From JBDTRY01 sp039931435 (GTDB lineage: Bacteria; Acidobacteriota; Thermoanaerobaculia; Gp7-AA8), in assembly GCA_039931435.1 (NCBI GenBank), contig JBDTRY010000064.1, forward strand, positions 1-16,134: 16,134 nucleotides of DNA, given 5' to 3'. Numbering within the stretch: position 1 is the stretch's first letter; each line of letters starts with the position of its first letter. Of the stretch, positions 5,628 to 13,737 are shown piece after piece. Below the pieces are notes generated by a model. That model searched no databases. It had not been told where the DNA came from and worked only from the letters and a program-made list of their open reading frames with translations. Both the position numbers and the translations under genes were made by a program.

Positions 5628-8351
5628 TCAGCGTTGATTGTCCGGCGGCTGACCCTTCCTCACGGCCTTTTCGCCACTGAAGTCCGCCATCCAGATGTCC
5701 GACTCCTCGCGGCGCTCCATGACGTAGAGCCAGGCTCCGTCGCGGCTGAAGTCGAATCCGTCCACGACAACGTCGCGAGGCATGGTCAGATACACCGCCG
5801 ATGTATTCGCGGCCGGGTCCGTCATCATCAACTGCCTTCGGGTGGAGTAAACGAATCGCCTGCTGTCAGGCATCCAAGCTCTGTATTCCAGGGTAGACAC
5901 ACCGGGAAGTTTCTTGTAACTCCTGGTGGCAAAGTCATAGAGGACCAGCCCCGGCTGGATGTCGCCACCCCGGAGGGTGTTTCCCACAGCCTGCTTTCCG
6001 TCGAGAGAAACCACGGCCACCACGAAGTTTTCGTTCGCGGAAACAGGCGGAAAGGGCTCCAGCTTCCGCTGCGCCAGCGGGACGGTGAGGTCCAGGCGAA
6101 CTTCTCCCCTGGTCAGGGCCATGATCAGCCACTTTCCATCCGACGTGACATTCAGAATGCCGGGAGTGTCTCCTTCAAGGTTCGTCTCCTGCCTCAGCCC
6201 CGACCCATCAGCGCTCACGCTCCAGATTTCGTAGCGTCCGCTTCTGTCCGTCATGAAGAGGATACGCTTGCCATCCGCGGTCCATGCGCTGTCTCTGGCC
6301 CGGAAGGAATCGTTGGTGATCCGCCTCGTCGAGGATCCATCGGAGCGGATCACAAAGAGATCTTCCTGCCGAGGCGGTGCTGTTCGAACCAGGAACCCCT
6401 GGCCGTCGGGCGAGTCCAGAACCTCCTCCTGGTATCGACGGCTACCGCTGTAAAGCGCACCGGGAGGGCCGCTGATCCGACCGGCTCGGTCGAGCGGGTA
6501 GCGCTCGATGATGGAGACCGGGCTGGGAACCGTGTAGGCCATGAGATTGCCATCTCTGGAGATGGACAGTTGCATCATGTCCTGCGAAGCCACGCTCACC
6601 GGTCGCGACTCGCCCACTCTGGCGCCCGTTTGCGGATCGATCTGCATCCGCCAGAGGTTCATGCTTCCTGTGCGGTCCGTGAGGAAGTAGAGAAACCGTC
6701 CGTCAGCCGACCAGACAGGATTCCAGTTGAACCATGCATCATCGGTCAGGGCCACACGTTTCCCACCTGCGGCGGGGATGGTGTACAGGACGCGCTTTCC
6801 CGTTCCCGTGGGCAGTCCCCAGAAAGCGATGCGTCGCCCGTCGCGGGACCAGGATGGCTGAACCGCGTCCTCCTTCTCCACCATCCGCGTCTGGCCTGAG
6901 CTGACGCTCACGCACCACAAGGACCCAAGGGAAGGCCGTCCGAATGGCTGAATCACGGGCGAGGTGTTGTAGGCGATTTCCTTGTCGTCCGGTGACCAGG
7001 CAGGGTTGAATCCATTGTCGACCAGTCTGCGAGCGGACTCGCCCGTGGCACCCATGACGAAGATGCCCCCTCCATTGCACTCCGAACGGTAGGCGATCTG
7101 CTGGCCATCCGCGGAGAAAGCGGGCATTGAGTCGGCCATGGGGCAGTCCTTCGTGAGATTGATGGGGTTCTCGCCCCCGACCCGAAGAAAATAGATATCC
7201 AGATTTCCCGCGGCACGGCTGGTGTAGGCGATGGCCGTCCCGTCCGGCGAAATGGTGGGCTGGAATTCGCCACCCGCGGTGAAGGTCAGTTGTGTGAAGT
7301 GCGGCAGGTCCGGCTCGGACAGCACCGGTGCTGCTGCATTCCGCGAGTCGGAGACTTTTCCCAGGACGAATGCCACCGCCGCGGCCGCAATGGCCGCCAC
7401 CGCGAGAAGGAGTGGGCGCCATCGTCGCCTGCCCATCAAAGGGCTCGCACCGGAAAGCGGTACACCGGAGGTCCGTGACACAGCGTCCAGGGCGAAGGCC
7501 ACATCGTGCGCGGAGTGGAAACGCTCCTCCGGCTTTTTCTCCAGGCATCGCTCCACGACGCGCTGCAATCCTGGGGTGATCTGCGGATTCGAACCGGAGA
7601 GGTCCGGAGGGTCGGATTCGAGGACCGCGTTCATGGTCTGGATCGACGAATCCCCTTTGAAGGCGCGTTCTCCGGAAAGCATCTCGTAGAGAATTGCCCC
7701 GAGGGAAAAGATGTCGGCGCGATGATCGACGTCTCGTCCGCGCACCTGCTCGGGGGCCATGTAGCCGGCCGTTCCCATCACCGTTCCCGGCGCCGTTTTT
7801 CGTTGCGCGGTCCTGGACTGGTCGTCGCTGTCGCGGCTGGGGGCCAGCTTGGCCAGACCGAAGTCCAGAATCTTCACCCGCCCGTCGCTGGTGACGAAGA
7901 TGTTGTCCGGCTTCAGGTCGCGATGGATGACGGCGTGTTCGTGCGCCGCAGCCAGGCCGTTGGCGATCTGAATGGAGTAGTCCAGGGCCTTGCGCATGGG
8001 AAGCCTTGGATGTGCGCCGCTTCCGGAGAGCGAGTCTGCGCTGGTGCCCAGGCGTTCGCGGAGAGTCTCTCCCTCGAGCAGCTCCATGACGATGAAGGGA
8101 GCGCCCTCGTGGGTGCCGAATTCGTGGATGGTGACAAGGTTCGGATGGTTCAGCGTTCCGGCAGCGCGCGCTTCGTCGGTGAAACGCGCCAGCCGGTCAG
8201 GATGGGAGACGACGGAAGGGGGTAGGATCTTGATGGCAACGTCGCGACCCAGGCGCGGATCGCGCGCCCGCCACACCTCACCCATCCCGCCCGCACCAAT
8301 CGGCGCCACGATCTCATAGGAACCAATCCGGGAACCGCTGCTGAGCTGCAC
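5628..8351 (-). CDS. Transmembrane Ser/Thr protein kinase with C-terminal TolB/WD40-like propeller
   Basis: From the proposed start the protein has 907 residues. The PknB-type kinase domain spans about 11-290: glycine loop GAGGMGEVW (19-27), ATP lysine AIK (Lys41), helix-C Glu60, catalytic loop HRDLKPDN (143-150), DFG (163-165) and GTAGYMAPEQ (193-202), so all catalytic residues are present. A basic patch GRRRWR and one membrane segment (about 313-331) follow. The rest (about 350-900) is extracytoplasmic, with at least six PD40-type blades such as PTISPDGTAIAYTS, PVWSADGRFLYFLTDR, SAWTADGKRILFMTDR and DFSRDGAWLYVMER. Such proteins couple external sensing to cytoplasmic phosphorylation. I chose the GTG at 8351 because it gives MQLSSGSRIGSYEIV, the usual length before the kinase core; no strong ribosome binding site is visible. 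The frame stays open upstream to 8729, antisense to the toxin gene. Convergent with the PAP2 gene, 46 bp apart. Confidence 0.93.
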   Translation of the reverse strand: MQLSSGSRIGSYEIVAPIGAGGMGEVWRARDPRLGRDVAIKILPPSVVSHPDRLARFTDEARAAGTLNHPNLVTIHEFGTHEGAPFIVMELLEGETLRERLGTSADSLSGSGAHPRLPMRKALDYSIQIANGLAAAHEHAVIHRDLKPDNIFVTSDGRVKILDFGLAKLAPSRDSDDQSRTAQRKTAPGTVMGTAGYMAPEQVRGRDVDHRADIFSLGAILYEMLSGERAFKGDSSIQTMNAVLESDPPDLSGSNPQITPGLQRVVERCLEKKPEERFHSAHDVAFALDAVSRTSGVPLSGASPLMGRRRWRPLLLAVAAIAAAAVAFVLGKVSDSRNAAAPVLSEPDLPHFTQLTFTAGGEFQPTISPDGTAIAYTSRAAGNLDIYFLRVGGENPINLTKDCPMADSMPAFSADGQQIAYRSECNGGGIFVMGATGESARRLVDNGFNPAWSPDDKEIAYNTSPVIQPFGRPSLGSLWCVSVSSGQTRMVEKEDAVQPSWSRDGRRIAFWGLPTGTGKRVLYTIPAAGGKRVALTDDAWFNWNPVWSADGRFLYFLTDRTGSMNLWRMQIDPQTGARVGESRPVSVASQDMMQLSISRDGNLMAYTVPSPVSIIERYPLDRAGRISGPPGALYSGSRRYQEEVLDSPDGQGFLVRTAPPRQEDLFVIRSDGSSTRRITNDSFRARDSAWTADGKRILFMTDRSGRYEIWSVSADGSGLRQETNLEGDTPGILNVTSDGKWLIMALTRGEVRLDLTVPLAQRKLEPFPPVSANENFVVAVVSLDGKQAVGNTLRGGDIQPGLVLYDFATRSYKKLPGVSTLEYRAWMPDSRRFVYSTRRQLMMTDPAANTSAVYLTMPRDVVVDGFDFSRDGAWLYVMERREESDIWMADFSGEKAVRKGQPPDNQR

Positions 8352-8516
8352 CGAGACGGAGATTATCGCTTCTCGGGGCGCGGAAGGAAATGGCCGCCTG
8401 CAGTACGACGAAGTATGAGAGACATTCGTCTTGTTGCCTGTGGTTCTGAGAGCGATGGAACCATGGGCGTTTTCCGTGGGGACTGATTCTCGGGCCCCTG
8501 CCTCCGAGAGACGATC

Positions 8517-8530
8517 GTACCGGGTACACT
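8517..8530 (+). promoter_or_regulatory. Palindrome overlapping the -10 of a leaderless toxin promoter
   Basis: GTACC-G-GGTAC (8517-8527) is a perfect 11-bp palindrome. It overlaps TACACT (8525-8530), a good -10 hexamer. Only seven bases separate the hexamer from the toxin ATG at 8538, so transcription would begin at or next to the start codon (leaderless), and no ribosome binding site is present. Toxin-antitoxin operons are usually autoregulated, so the palindrome is a reasonable operator candidate. No -35 is evident. Confidence 0.4.
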
Positions 8531-8537
8531 CGACGCG

Positions 8538-8810
8538 ATGAAGTTCGAATGGGATCCAGAGAAGGATCGCCGAAATCAGGCGAAGCACCGGGTCGGGTTC
8601 GACGAAGCCGCTACGGTGTTCGGGGATCGGCTCGCTCTGAGCTGGGTGGACGCAGTTCACTCCGCCGCGGAGTACAGAATGCTCACGCTCGGTTACACTG
8701 ATCGGGATCGATTGATCATCGTGGCGCACACGGAACGCGAAGAGACTATTCGCATCATCTCGGCGCGGGCAGCAACGGTTGCCGAAAGAAGACTATATGA
8801 GTCCGCCTGA
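8538..8810 (+). CDS. brnT: BrnT-family toxin (ribonuclease fold)
   Basis: The 90-residue protein carries the BrnT pattern throughout: FEWDPEKDRRNQAKHRVGFDEAATVF (residues 3-28) at the N-terminus, YRMLTLGYTDRDRLIIVAHTER in the middle, and IRIISARAATVAERRLYE near the C-terminus. BrnT toxins are RelE-like ribonucleases that stop translation and are neutralised by a partner encoded just downstream. Length and motif order are complete, so it should be active. Its stop codon overlaps the next gene by 14 bases, the usual coupling in such pairs. It is divergent from the kinase gene. Confidence 0.92.
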   Translation: MKFEWDPEKDRRNQAKHRVGFDEAATVFGDRLALSWVDAVHSAAEYRMLTLGYTDRDRLIIVAHTEREETIRIISARAATVAERRLYESA

Positions 8811-9012
8811 CAACGACGAAGACGAGATCCGCGAGCAGAGTTCAGCCTCCGAAGCCGTTCGCGGAAAGTACTATGAGCGTTACATCCAGGGCTCAAACGT
8901 CATCCTCCTGGCGCCGGATGTCGCAGAAGTGTTTCGCGATTCCGAAAGTGTGAACAAGGCACTGCGTCGATTCCTTGCCGAACACGGAGCTCCGGCCAGG
9001 GACGGCTCATAA
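8797..9012 (+). CDS. Antitoxin-like partner of BrnT (not classical BrnA)
   Basis: The 71-residue protein has an acidic disordered-looking start (SPPDNDEDEIREQSS). It is followed by VRGKYYERYIQGSNVILLAPDVAEVF and a helical end DSESVNKALRRFLAEHG. The RGKYYERY...GSN(V/I)(I/V)LLAPDVAEVFxDSESVNxALR pattern is one I recall from small proteins, common in cyanobacteria and others, that sit next to toxins and resemble ribbon-helix-helix antitoxins. It does not show the BrnA signature. The ATG at 8797 lies inside the toxin's last codons; a TTG at 8779 is less likely. Overlap with the toxin and the shared strand support the antitoxin role, which is otherwise inference. Confidence 0.75.
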   Translation: MSPPDNDEDEIREQSSASEAVRGKYYERYIQGSNVILLAPDVAEVFRDSESVNKALRRFLAEHGAPARDGS

Positions 9013-9110
9013 GGGTAGATTGGTGACTCGTATTTTTTTGGTTCCAGGTGCGCTCGCGGAGTGACCCCGGGGCCGGTAGTAGTGCGGTCCTGTTGGTTCA
9101 CCGCCAGAGA

Positions 9111-9145
9111 CCCTCACCCCTGCCCCTCTCCCGCCGGGAGAGGGG
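9111..9145. repeat. GC-rich hairpin repeat of the CCCTCACCC/GGGAGAGGGG type
   Basis: CCCTCACCCCTG is followed by a perfect 10-bp stem CCCCTCTCCC (9123-9132), loop GCC, GGGAGAGGGG (9136-9145). The word is familiar as a dispersed intergenic repeat in many GC-rich bacterial genomes. It sits just past the stop of the last amidoligase gene (minus) and after the antitoxin gene (plus). On the plus strand it is followed by AAGATTTT, on the minus strand by no T-run, so it is at best a weak terminator. Confidence 0.6.
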
Positions 9146-9154
9146 AAGATTTTG

Positions 9155-10375
9155 CTACCCCGGATACATCCCGATCGAGGAGCCTACCCAGGAGAAGTCC
9201 TTGTTGAAGTCCACGCCGAGCATCTTTCCGCGGGAGAGGCGGCAGAGGTTCTGAGTGAGGATCATTTCCGGGGCGTCGTCCGGGCGGAGGAACATCATGC
9301 GGATCTCCACTTTCACTCCGCTGCCGTCCGGCGCCTCGAGCGCCGGGGCGTAGCCAATCTTTTCCTGGATGCACCAGTTGCCCCGCTCCGCTTCCGGGAT
9401 GCGCTCGATGTCTTCGGCGACGGGATCGACGTTCACTCCCGCACCGGCAAATGAAAAGAGCGGCTTGAGCACGTAGTTCTCGGTCAGGTCCACCGGGATC
9501 TGAGCAAGCTCGGAAACGAATGTAGCCCGCGGCACTGATGGATGATCGAGGAATGGCAATGAGTATTTCGACCACACCCAGTACCAGTTCGGATGCGGAA
9601 CCCACTCCACTTCCAGCTCGTCCCGGTAGTCGAAGGGGACGGCCACTTCCTTCACCGCCAGCTCATCGAACACCACGCGGTTGTAGATCCGGCGCACGGG
9701 CGTGAGTTTCCCTCCGCCACCGGGATCGATGCGCCAGAGACGTTTGCCCTGAACGATGAGATCGTTGATGTCCACAGGATCCACGTCGAAGAGCAGTTTC
9801 GTGGCGGAGAAGTCCGGCCACGTCTTCTGCGACGGCGGATCGATGTCCATGAGGATCACTTCTTCGGGCGGATGATCGCCGAGGATCGTCTTCCGGGCCA
9901 GTTCCAGATACCCCTCACGGTCCAGACCGGAGAACCAGCAGGTCCAGTTCCGGTCCAGGTCGGGAATTCCTCGAAGCTCGTCTCCCCAGGCGTCGTTCTG
10001 CACGACCTGAAAAGCGCTGAGCGAAGGAAAGCCCTGCAGCTCGATGAGCTTCGGCTCCAGCTCTCCGCGATCGTTCATGACCACGGCGAAATCGACCTGA
10101 GCCATCGAAGGCAGGGCATCCATGCCGGGCGTATTCCATTTCTCCGGGATGGCCCGTTTCATCGACTCGATTTTCTCAGGCTCGGAGAGCTGCTTTACGA
10201 TTTCTCTCGCCGCCGCTTCGGTCCGCTCACGGAAAGAAGCGGGAAGAAATACCGGAGTCTCGGCCAGCCGGAATTCGAAGTCGGTATCCAGAAGGTCGGA
10301 CAGAGCAGCTGCATAGCGCTCGTGGATTTCGGGCCTGTAGGCTGCGTTGAACAGCGACCTGAATTGACGGTCCAT
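9155..10375 (-). CDS. ATP-grasp amidoligase, glutathionylspermidine-synthase-like
   Basis: The protein has 406 residues. The family call rests on the C-terminal half: RIYNRVVFDEL (229-239), a nucleotide-binding strand and glycine turn YVLKPLFSFAGAGV (301-314, Lys304), then CIQEKIGYAP (335-344), an EIRMMF strand (357-362) and a C-terminal stretch ending FSWVGSSIGMYPG. The N-terminal half contains VDFAVVMNDRGELEPKLIELQGFPSLSAFQ-like features (94-123), reminiscent of the substrate-side domain of glutathionylspermidine-synthase-type enzymes. ATP-grasp enzymes activate a carboxylate as acyl-phosphate and join it to an amine. It is the last gene of a four-gene minus-strand operon. Its ATG follows the previous stop codon by two bases, indicating translational coupling. 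The exact subfamily and substrates are not known to me. Confidence 0.65.
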   Translation of the reverse strand: MDRQFRSLFNAAYRPEIHERYAAALSDLLDTDFEFRLAETPVFLPASFRERTEAAAREIVKQLSEPEKIESMKRAIPEKWNTPGMDALPSMAQVDFAVVMNDRGELEPKLIELQGFPSLSAFQVVQNDAWGDELRGIPDLDRNWTCWFSGLDREGYLELARKTILGDHPPEEVILMDIDPPSQKTWPDFSATKLLFDVDPVDINDLIVQGKRLWRIDPGGGGKLTPVRRIYNRVVFDELAVKEVAVPFDYRDELEVEWVPHPNWYWVWSKYSLPFLDHPSVPRATFVSELAQIPVDLTENYVLKPLFSFAGAGVNVDPVAEDIERIPEAERGNWCIQEKIGYAPALEAPDGSGVKVEIRMMFLRPDDAPEMILTQNLCRLSRGKMLGVDFNKDFSWVGSSIGMYPG

Positions 10376-10377
10376 GG

Positions 10378-11439
10378 CTAGGCGTTCGCCACCGGGGCCG
10401 ACTCCTCGGGAAGAGCTGCGAGGTTGGAGATGCGCTCGCGGATGGCTCGCTCCAGATGAAAGCGAAGTGGCTTGATCAGAGTGTAAAAGGATGTCATCCG
10501 CAGCAGGTCCCCGAGGTCTTCACCGGGAAGTTCCTGGGTCAGCGAACGGGAGCGCTCTTCGTACCACTGCTCGGTGACTTCTCCTTGATCGAATTTCTCA
10601 CGAAGAACGAAGAGCGCATTCTTGCGGTCGATGATCTCCGGGTGGTGGTTGACTCCGAAGATCTTGGGCATCACTCCGCCGCGATCGCGCTGGAACTCGA
10701 TCATGGTCACGGACTCCCCACCCTCGGGCTCGCCCTTACTCTCCCGTCCGATGACCTGGACCCCATACATGGCGTTGGGGTCGGTGGGGATCAGATCGAA
10801 GAGACGGTTGTCCAGAACGCGGCAATGGCGGTGGTCTTTGAGCTCTGCCGCAAACTGCGAAAAGTAGGGGTGGTCGAGGGCGTCGTCGGTGAGATAGTTC
10901 AGAACTACGCCGCTGCTCTTGCCGTCCTTCTCCGCTCCGCGCAGAACCGCCTCGGCGATCTTCGCCCAGCGGCAGAGCAGACCGAAGCTGTGGCAGACAG
11001 CGATTAGAGCGGCCTTGTCGTGACGACGAATAGCTTCGAACAGATCGAACAGCGGTTGTTCCCAGTCGATGCTCTCCTCGACTCCCTGACTCTCGAAGGT
11101 CAGACCATCGTTGAATCTGGGATCGAGGTGGCCCGGACCTCCGCTGCCCACATAGAGAAGGTAGCGGCCAGCCTTCGGTCCCTCGGGCAGGACCAGACCC
11201 CGGCGAACGTCGAATGAAATGACGCGGACCGTGAGATCCGCGGCCAGAAGGCGATCGCGAAGCCCGCCCGTGATCAGCCCGATGTCCCGCACGAGCGAAT
11301 CGTGTCCGAGATTCGTCCAGTTGTGGTTCATGTCCAGCAGAGCGACGTCGATGGTCTTGGCCCGCGGCGGAGGCAACTCATCGGCCCGGCTCACCCGGGC
11401 AAATTCGAACAGCTCATCAGGATTGTCGAGATGATCCAT
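10378..11439 (-). CDS. Class I glutamine-amidotransferase-fold protein
   Basis: The protein has 353 residues. Three blocks of the triad-type GATase fold are visible: a glycine turn LLYVGSGGPGHLDP (94-107) for the oxyanion region, a nucleophile elbow AVCHSFGLLC (147-156) with Cys149, and NHHPEI (264-269), giving His266 and Glu268. The fold hydrolyses glutamine or gamma-glutamyl amides. No synthetase domain is fused. An N-terminal extension (1-30) and a C-terminal helical region (about 285-353) go beyond the core. In this operon it could supply ammonia or act as a gamma-glutamyl hydrolase/transferase on a peptide made by the ligases; that is inference. The ATG at 11439 has a weak ribosome binding site. 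It follows the GCS2 gene by 41 bases and ends two bases before the next start. Confidence 0.75.
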   Translation of the reverse strand: MDHLDNPDELFEFARVSRADELPPPRAKTIDVALLDMNHNWTNLGHDSLVRDIGLITGGLRDRLLAADLTVRVISFDVRRGLVLPEGPKAGRYLLYVGSGGPGHLDPRFNDGLTFESQGVEESIDWEQPLFDLFEAIRRHDKAALIAVCHSFGLLCRWAKIAEAVLRGAEKDGKSSGVVLNYLTDDALDHPYFSQFAAELKDHRHCRVLDNRLFDLIPTDPNAMYGVQVIGRESKGEPEGGESVTMIEFQRDRGGVMPKIFGVNHHPEIIDRKNALFVLREKFDQGEVTEQWYEERSRSLTQELPGEDLGDLLRMTSFYTLIKPLRFHLERAIRERISNLAALPEESAPVANA

Positions 11440-11480
11440 GGTGGCGTTGATTCCGGCGCGTGAGAACAGAGTCCCAGGCG

Positions 11481-12593
11481 TCAGAATTCGATTCCGCGTT
11501 CCGTCTCCTGAATGATGTAGTCCACGACAGCCGGAAAGCTCCGTGTTTCCTCGAACATGGCCAGTTGCCGGTCGGCGCCGGTACGGTGTTTCTGGATCTC
11601 ACGGACGTAGTAAACATCCTTCCGTGAGCCGAGCTCATCGAGGACATCGTCAATGAACTCCAGAAGTTCGTCGATGAGCACTTCCGTCGGTACCTGGGTC
11701 TTCTTGCCGAAGTCGATCAGGGAGCCATCAATTCCCCAACGGGCGGCCCGCTGTTTGTTTTCGCTGATCAGGGATCGCGAGTAGAGCCTCCAACCCATGT
11801 TGTTGTCGTAGAGCTTCCAGAGCTTCACGGTCACGGCCTGGAAAAGGGCGGCGAGGCAGATGGTCTCGTCGATGCGCATGGGCACATCGCAGATGCGGTA
11901 TTCAAGAGTGGGAAAAAAGGGATGGGGGCGCACGTCCCACCAGATCTTCTTGGCGTTGTCGATGCACTGAGCCTTGACCAGCGTCGAGACCATGTCGTCG
12001 AACTCGCCGTGGGTACTGAAGACGTCGGGGATTCCGGTCCGCGGGAAATTCTCGAAGACCTTGCTCCGGTAACTTTTCCAGCCTGTGTTCTCTCCCAGCC
12101 AGAACGGTGAATTCACGGACAGGGCGAAGATGTGAGGGAGAAAGTAGCGGACCACGTTCATGATCTGGATGCGGGTCTCGAGGTCCTCGATGGCCACGTG
12201 AACGTGCAGTCCGAACACGAGATTGGCCCGGGCCACCATCTGCAGGTCATGAACGATCTGTTCGTAACGAGGATCGGCCGTGATGGGTACGTCGCGCCAG
12301 TTCGTAAATGGATGCGTGCCCGCCGAAGCTACACGCAGTCCGTTTTCCCGGGCCAGCAGAATGATCTCGCGGCGAAGCAAGGTGACCTGTTCACGCGCTT
12401 CACCGACGTTGGCGCAGATATTCGTTCCCACTTCCACGACGGACTGATGCATCTCCCGTTTGATCTGATCCTTGAGGCGCACCGTTCCCTCGGCAAACAT
12501 CTCCTGAAGGTGCGAACGCATCCCCCGGGTTGCCGGGTCGATGATCTGGAACTCTTCTTCGATGCCGAGTGTGAACGCTGGACGATGGGACAT
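11481..12593 (-). CDS. GCS2/YbdK-type carboxylate-amine ligase
   Basis: The 370-residue protein matches the YbdK (glutamate-cysteine ligase type 2) family in length and motifs: LGIEEEFQIID (9-19), SAGTHPF (90-96), GLHVHVAIE (128-136), NSPFWLGENTGW (161-172) and DVRPHPFFPTLEYRICD (220-236). Acidic residues in the first block bind metal-ATP. YbdK of E. coli shows weak gamma-glutamyl-cysteine ligase activity; relatives join glutamate-like carboxylates to varied amines. The ATG at 12593 is preceded by GAGG five bases upstream. It is the second gene of the operon, 42 bases after the ATP-grasp gene. Its presence suggests that the pathway product contains a gamma-glutamyl or similar amide. Family call secure; substrate not. 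Confidence 0.92.
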   Translation of the reverse strand: MSHRPAFTLGIEEEFQIIDPATRGMRSHLQEMFAEGTVRLKDQIKREMHQSVVEVGTNICANVGEAREQVTLLRREIILLARENGLRVASAGTHPFTNWRDVPITADPRYEQIVHDLQMVARANLVFGLHVHVAIEDLETRIQIMNVVRYFLPHIFALSVNSPFWLGENTGWKSYRSKVFENFPRTGIPDVFSTHGEFDDMVSTLVKAQCIDNAKKIWWDVRPHPFFPTLEYRICDVPMRIDETICLAALFQAVTVKLWKLYDNNMGWRLYSRSLISENKQRAARWGIDGSLIDFGKKTQVPTEVLIDELLEFIDDVLDELGSRKDVYYVREIQKHRTGADRQLAMFEETRSFPAVVDYIIQETERGIEF

Positions 12594-12635
12594 GGATACC
12601 TCAACAACGGACGATATGGCTGGCCGGAGCGATCC

Positions 12636-13625
12636 TCAGAAAGCCTTCGGCGCCTTCACGACGGCTTTCTTCTTCGCGTTCGTGCCTTTCGGAACGTGGC
12701 CCATCTGCTCGGGCCATGTACCTGTCAGCTCGAACGGCCACGGATTCAGAGCGCGCTCGATGAGAACGTCGGCCATGTTCTTCACCACCCACTGAAAGTT
12801 CTCCTCGCCGACTGAATTGCGATCAGCATCGGGTGCCGAATTCATGAAGTCGATGGCATAAGGAACGCCGTCGCGAATGGCCAATTCCACGGTATTCATG
12901 TCATAGCCCAGCGCGGCGGTCAGGGTGAGCGCGTCGCGATGCACCCTTTCCAGAAGCGCCGGATCGGTGGGAGGAGCATCTTTGACGTAGCGATCGAAGA
13001 AGGACTGTTTGGGGTCGTAACGCATGACGTGAACGCGCTCCCGGCCCAGAACGTAGATGCGGTAGTACTCGGTGAAATCGATCGCTTCCTGGGCCATCAT
13101 GGTCAGGTCGCGAGTCTGTTCGTACGCTCCGAAGAACTGATCGCGATCGTCGACCTTGTAAACGTCCTTCCACCCTCCGCCGTAGGCAGGCTTCATGAAA
13201 ATAGGGAACCCCAGATAATCGAACACCTGGTCCCAGTCCACGAAGCGCATATTGCGGAACGAGCGCGACTCGGTGTTCGGGGGATGCTGCTTGTGCGGCA
13301 GAAGCACGGTGCGAGGCACTGCCACCCCGTAAGACATGGCAATGACGTTGTTCAGAAATTTGTCATCGGCGGCCGACCAGAAGGGGCTGCTGAAAACCGT
13401 CACGCCTTTGGCGCGGGCAACCTTCAGGAACGTGCGGTAAAAAGGGACCTCGTGACTAATGCGATCGAGAATGACCGAGTACGGAAAGTCATCGATATCG
13501 CGGATTGCTCCGATCTGTACGAGCGCGGCGTCCACACCGGCATCCCGGGTGTTGATCTCGTCGATCAGCGCCCAGGGAAAGGTGTCCTCCATCCCGAAGA
13601 GCAGACCAATGTGCTTGTTTGCCAT
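12636..13625 (-). CDS. ATP-grasp ligase, RimK/D-alanine-D-alanine-ligase-like
   Basis: The protein has 329 residues. The ATP-grasp core is seen as DKFLNN (88-93), FMKPAYGGGW (143-152, ATP-binding Lys145 with glycine loop), a hinge AQEAIDFTEYYRIYVLG (178-194, with Glu180), then NTVELAIRDGVPYAIDFMN (244-262), in which Glu248, Asp259 and Asn262 are the expected magnesium ligands. The N-terminal preATP-grasp part starts HIGLLFGMEDTFPWALI. The C-terminus is a short basic tail (NAKKKAVVKAPKAF). The ATG at 13625 has GGGAG five bases upstream; the frame stays open to 13847, but that would overlap the divergent esterase gene. First gene of the operon; it likely forms one peptide or amide bond of the product. 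Confidence 0.88.
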   Translation of the reverse strand: MANKHIGLLFGMEDTFPWALIDEINTRDAGVDAALVQIGAIRDIDDFPYSVILDRISHEVPFYRTFLKVARAKGVTVFSSPFWSAADDKFLNNVIAMSYGVAVPRTVLLPHKQHPPNTESRSFRNMRFVDWDQVFDYLGFPIFMKPAYGGGWKDVYKVDDRDQFFGAYEQTRDLTMMAQEAIDFTEYYRIYVLGRERVHVMRYDPKQSFFDRYVKDAPPTDPALLERVHRDALTLTAALGYDMNTVELAIRDGVPYAIDFMNSAPDADRNSVGEENFQWVVKNMADVLIERALNPWPFELTGTWPEQMGHVPKGTNAKKKAVVKAPKAF

Positions 13626-13737
13626 ACGTTCTCCCTGTGAGAAGCGCGGCATCGCGGGCTGCGCCGTTTCAAGGCGGTCAGCCCGCCTGTTCGACCAGTC
13701 CCCGGTCCTCGATCCCAGCCCCCAGTGCAGGCGCATC

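Noticed and set aside
5547..6899. 450-residue plus-strand reading frame
   Set aside because: Lies antisense inside the kinase-propeller gene, has arginine/proline/histidine-biased composition and no family pattern.
9593..10381. 262-residue plus-strand reading frame
   Set aside because: Exactly antisense to the last ATP-grasp gene; typical GC-rich shadow frame.
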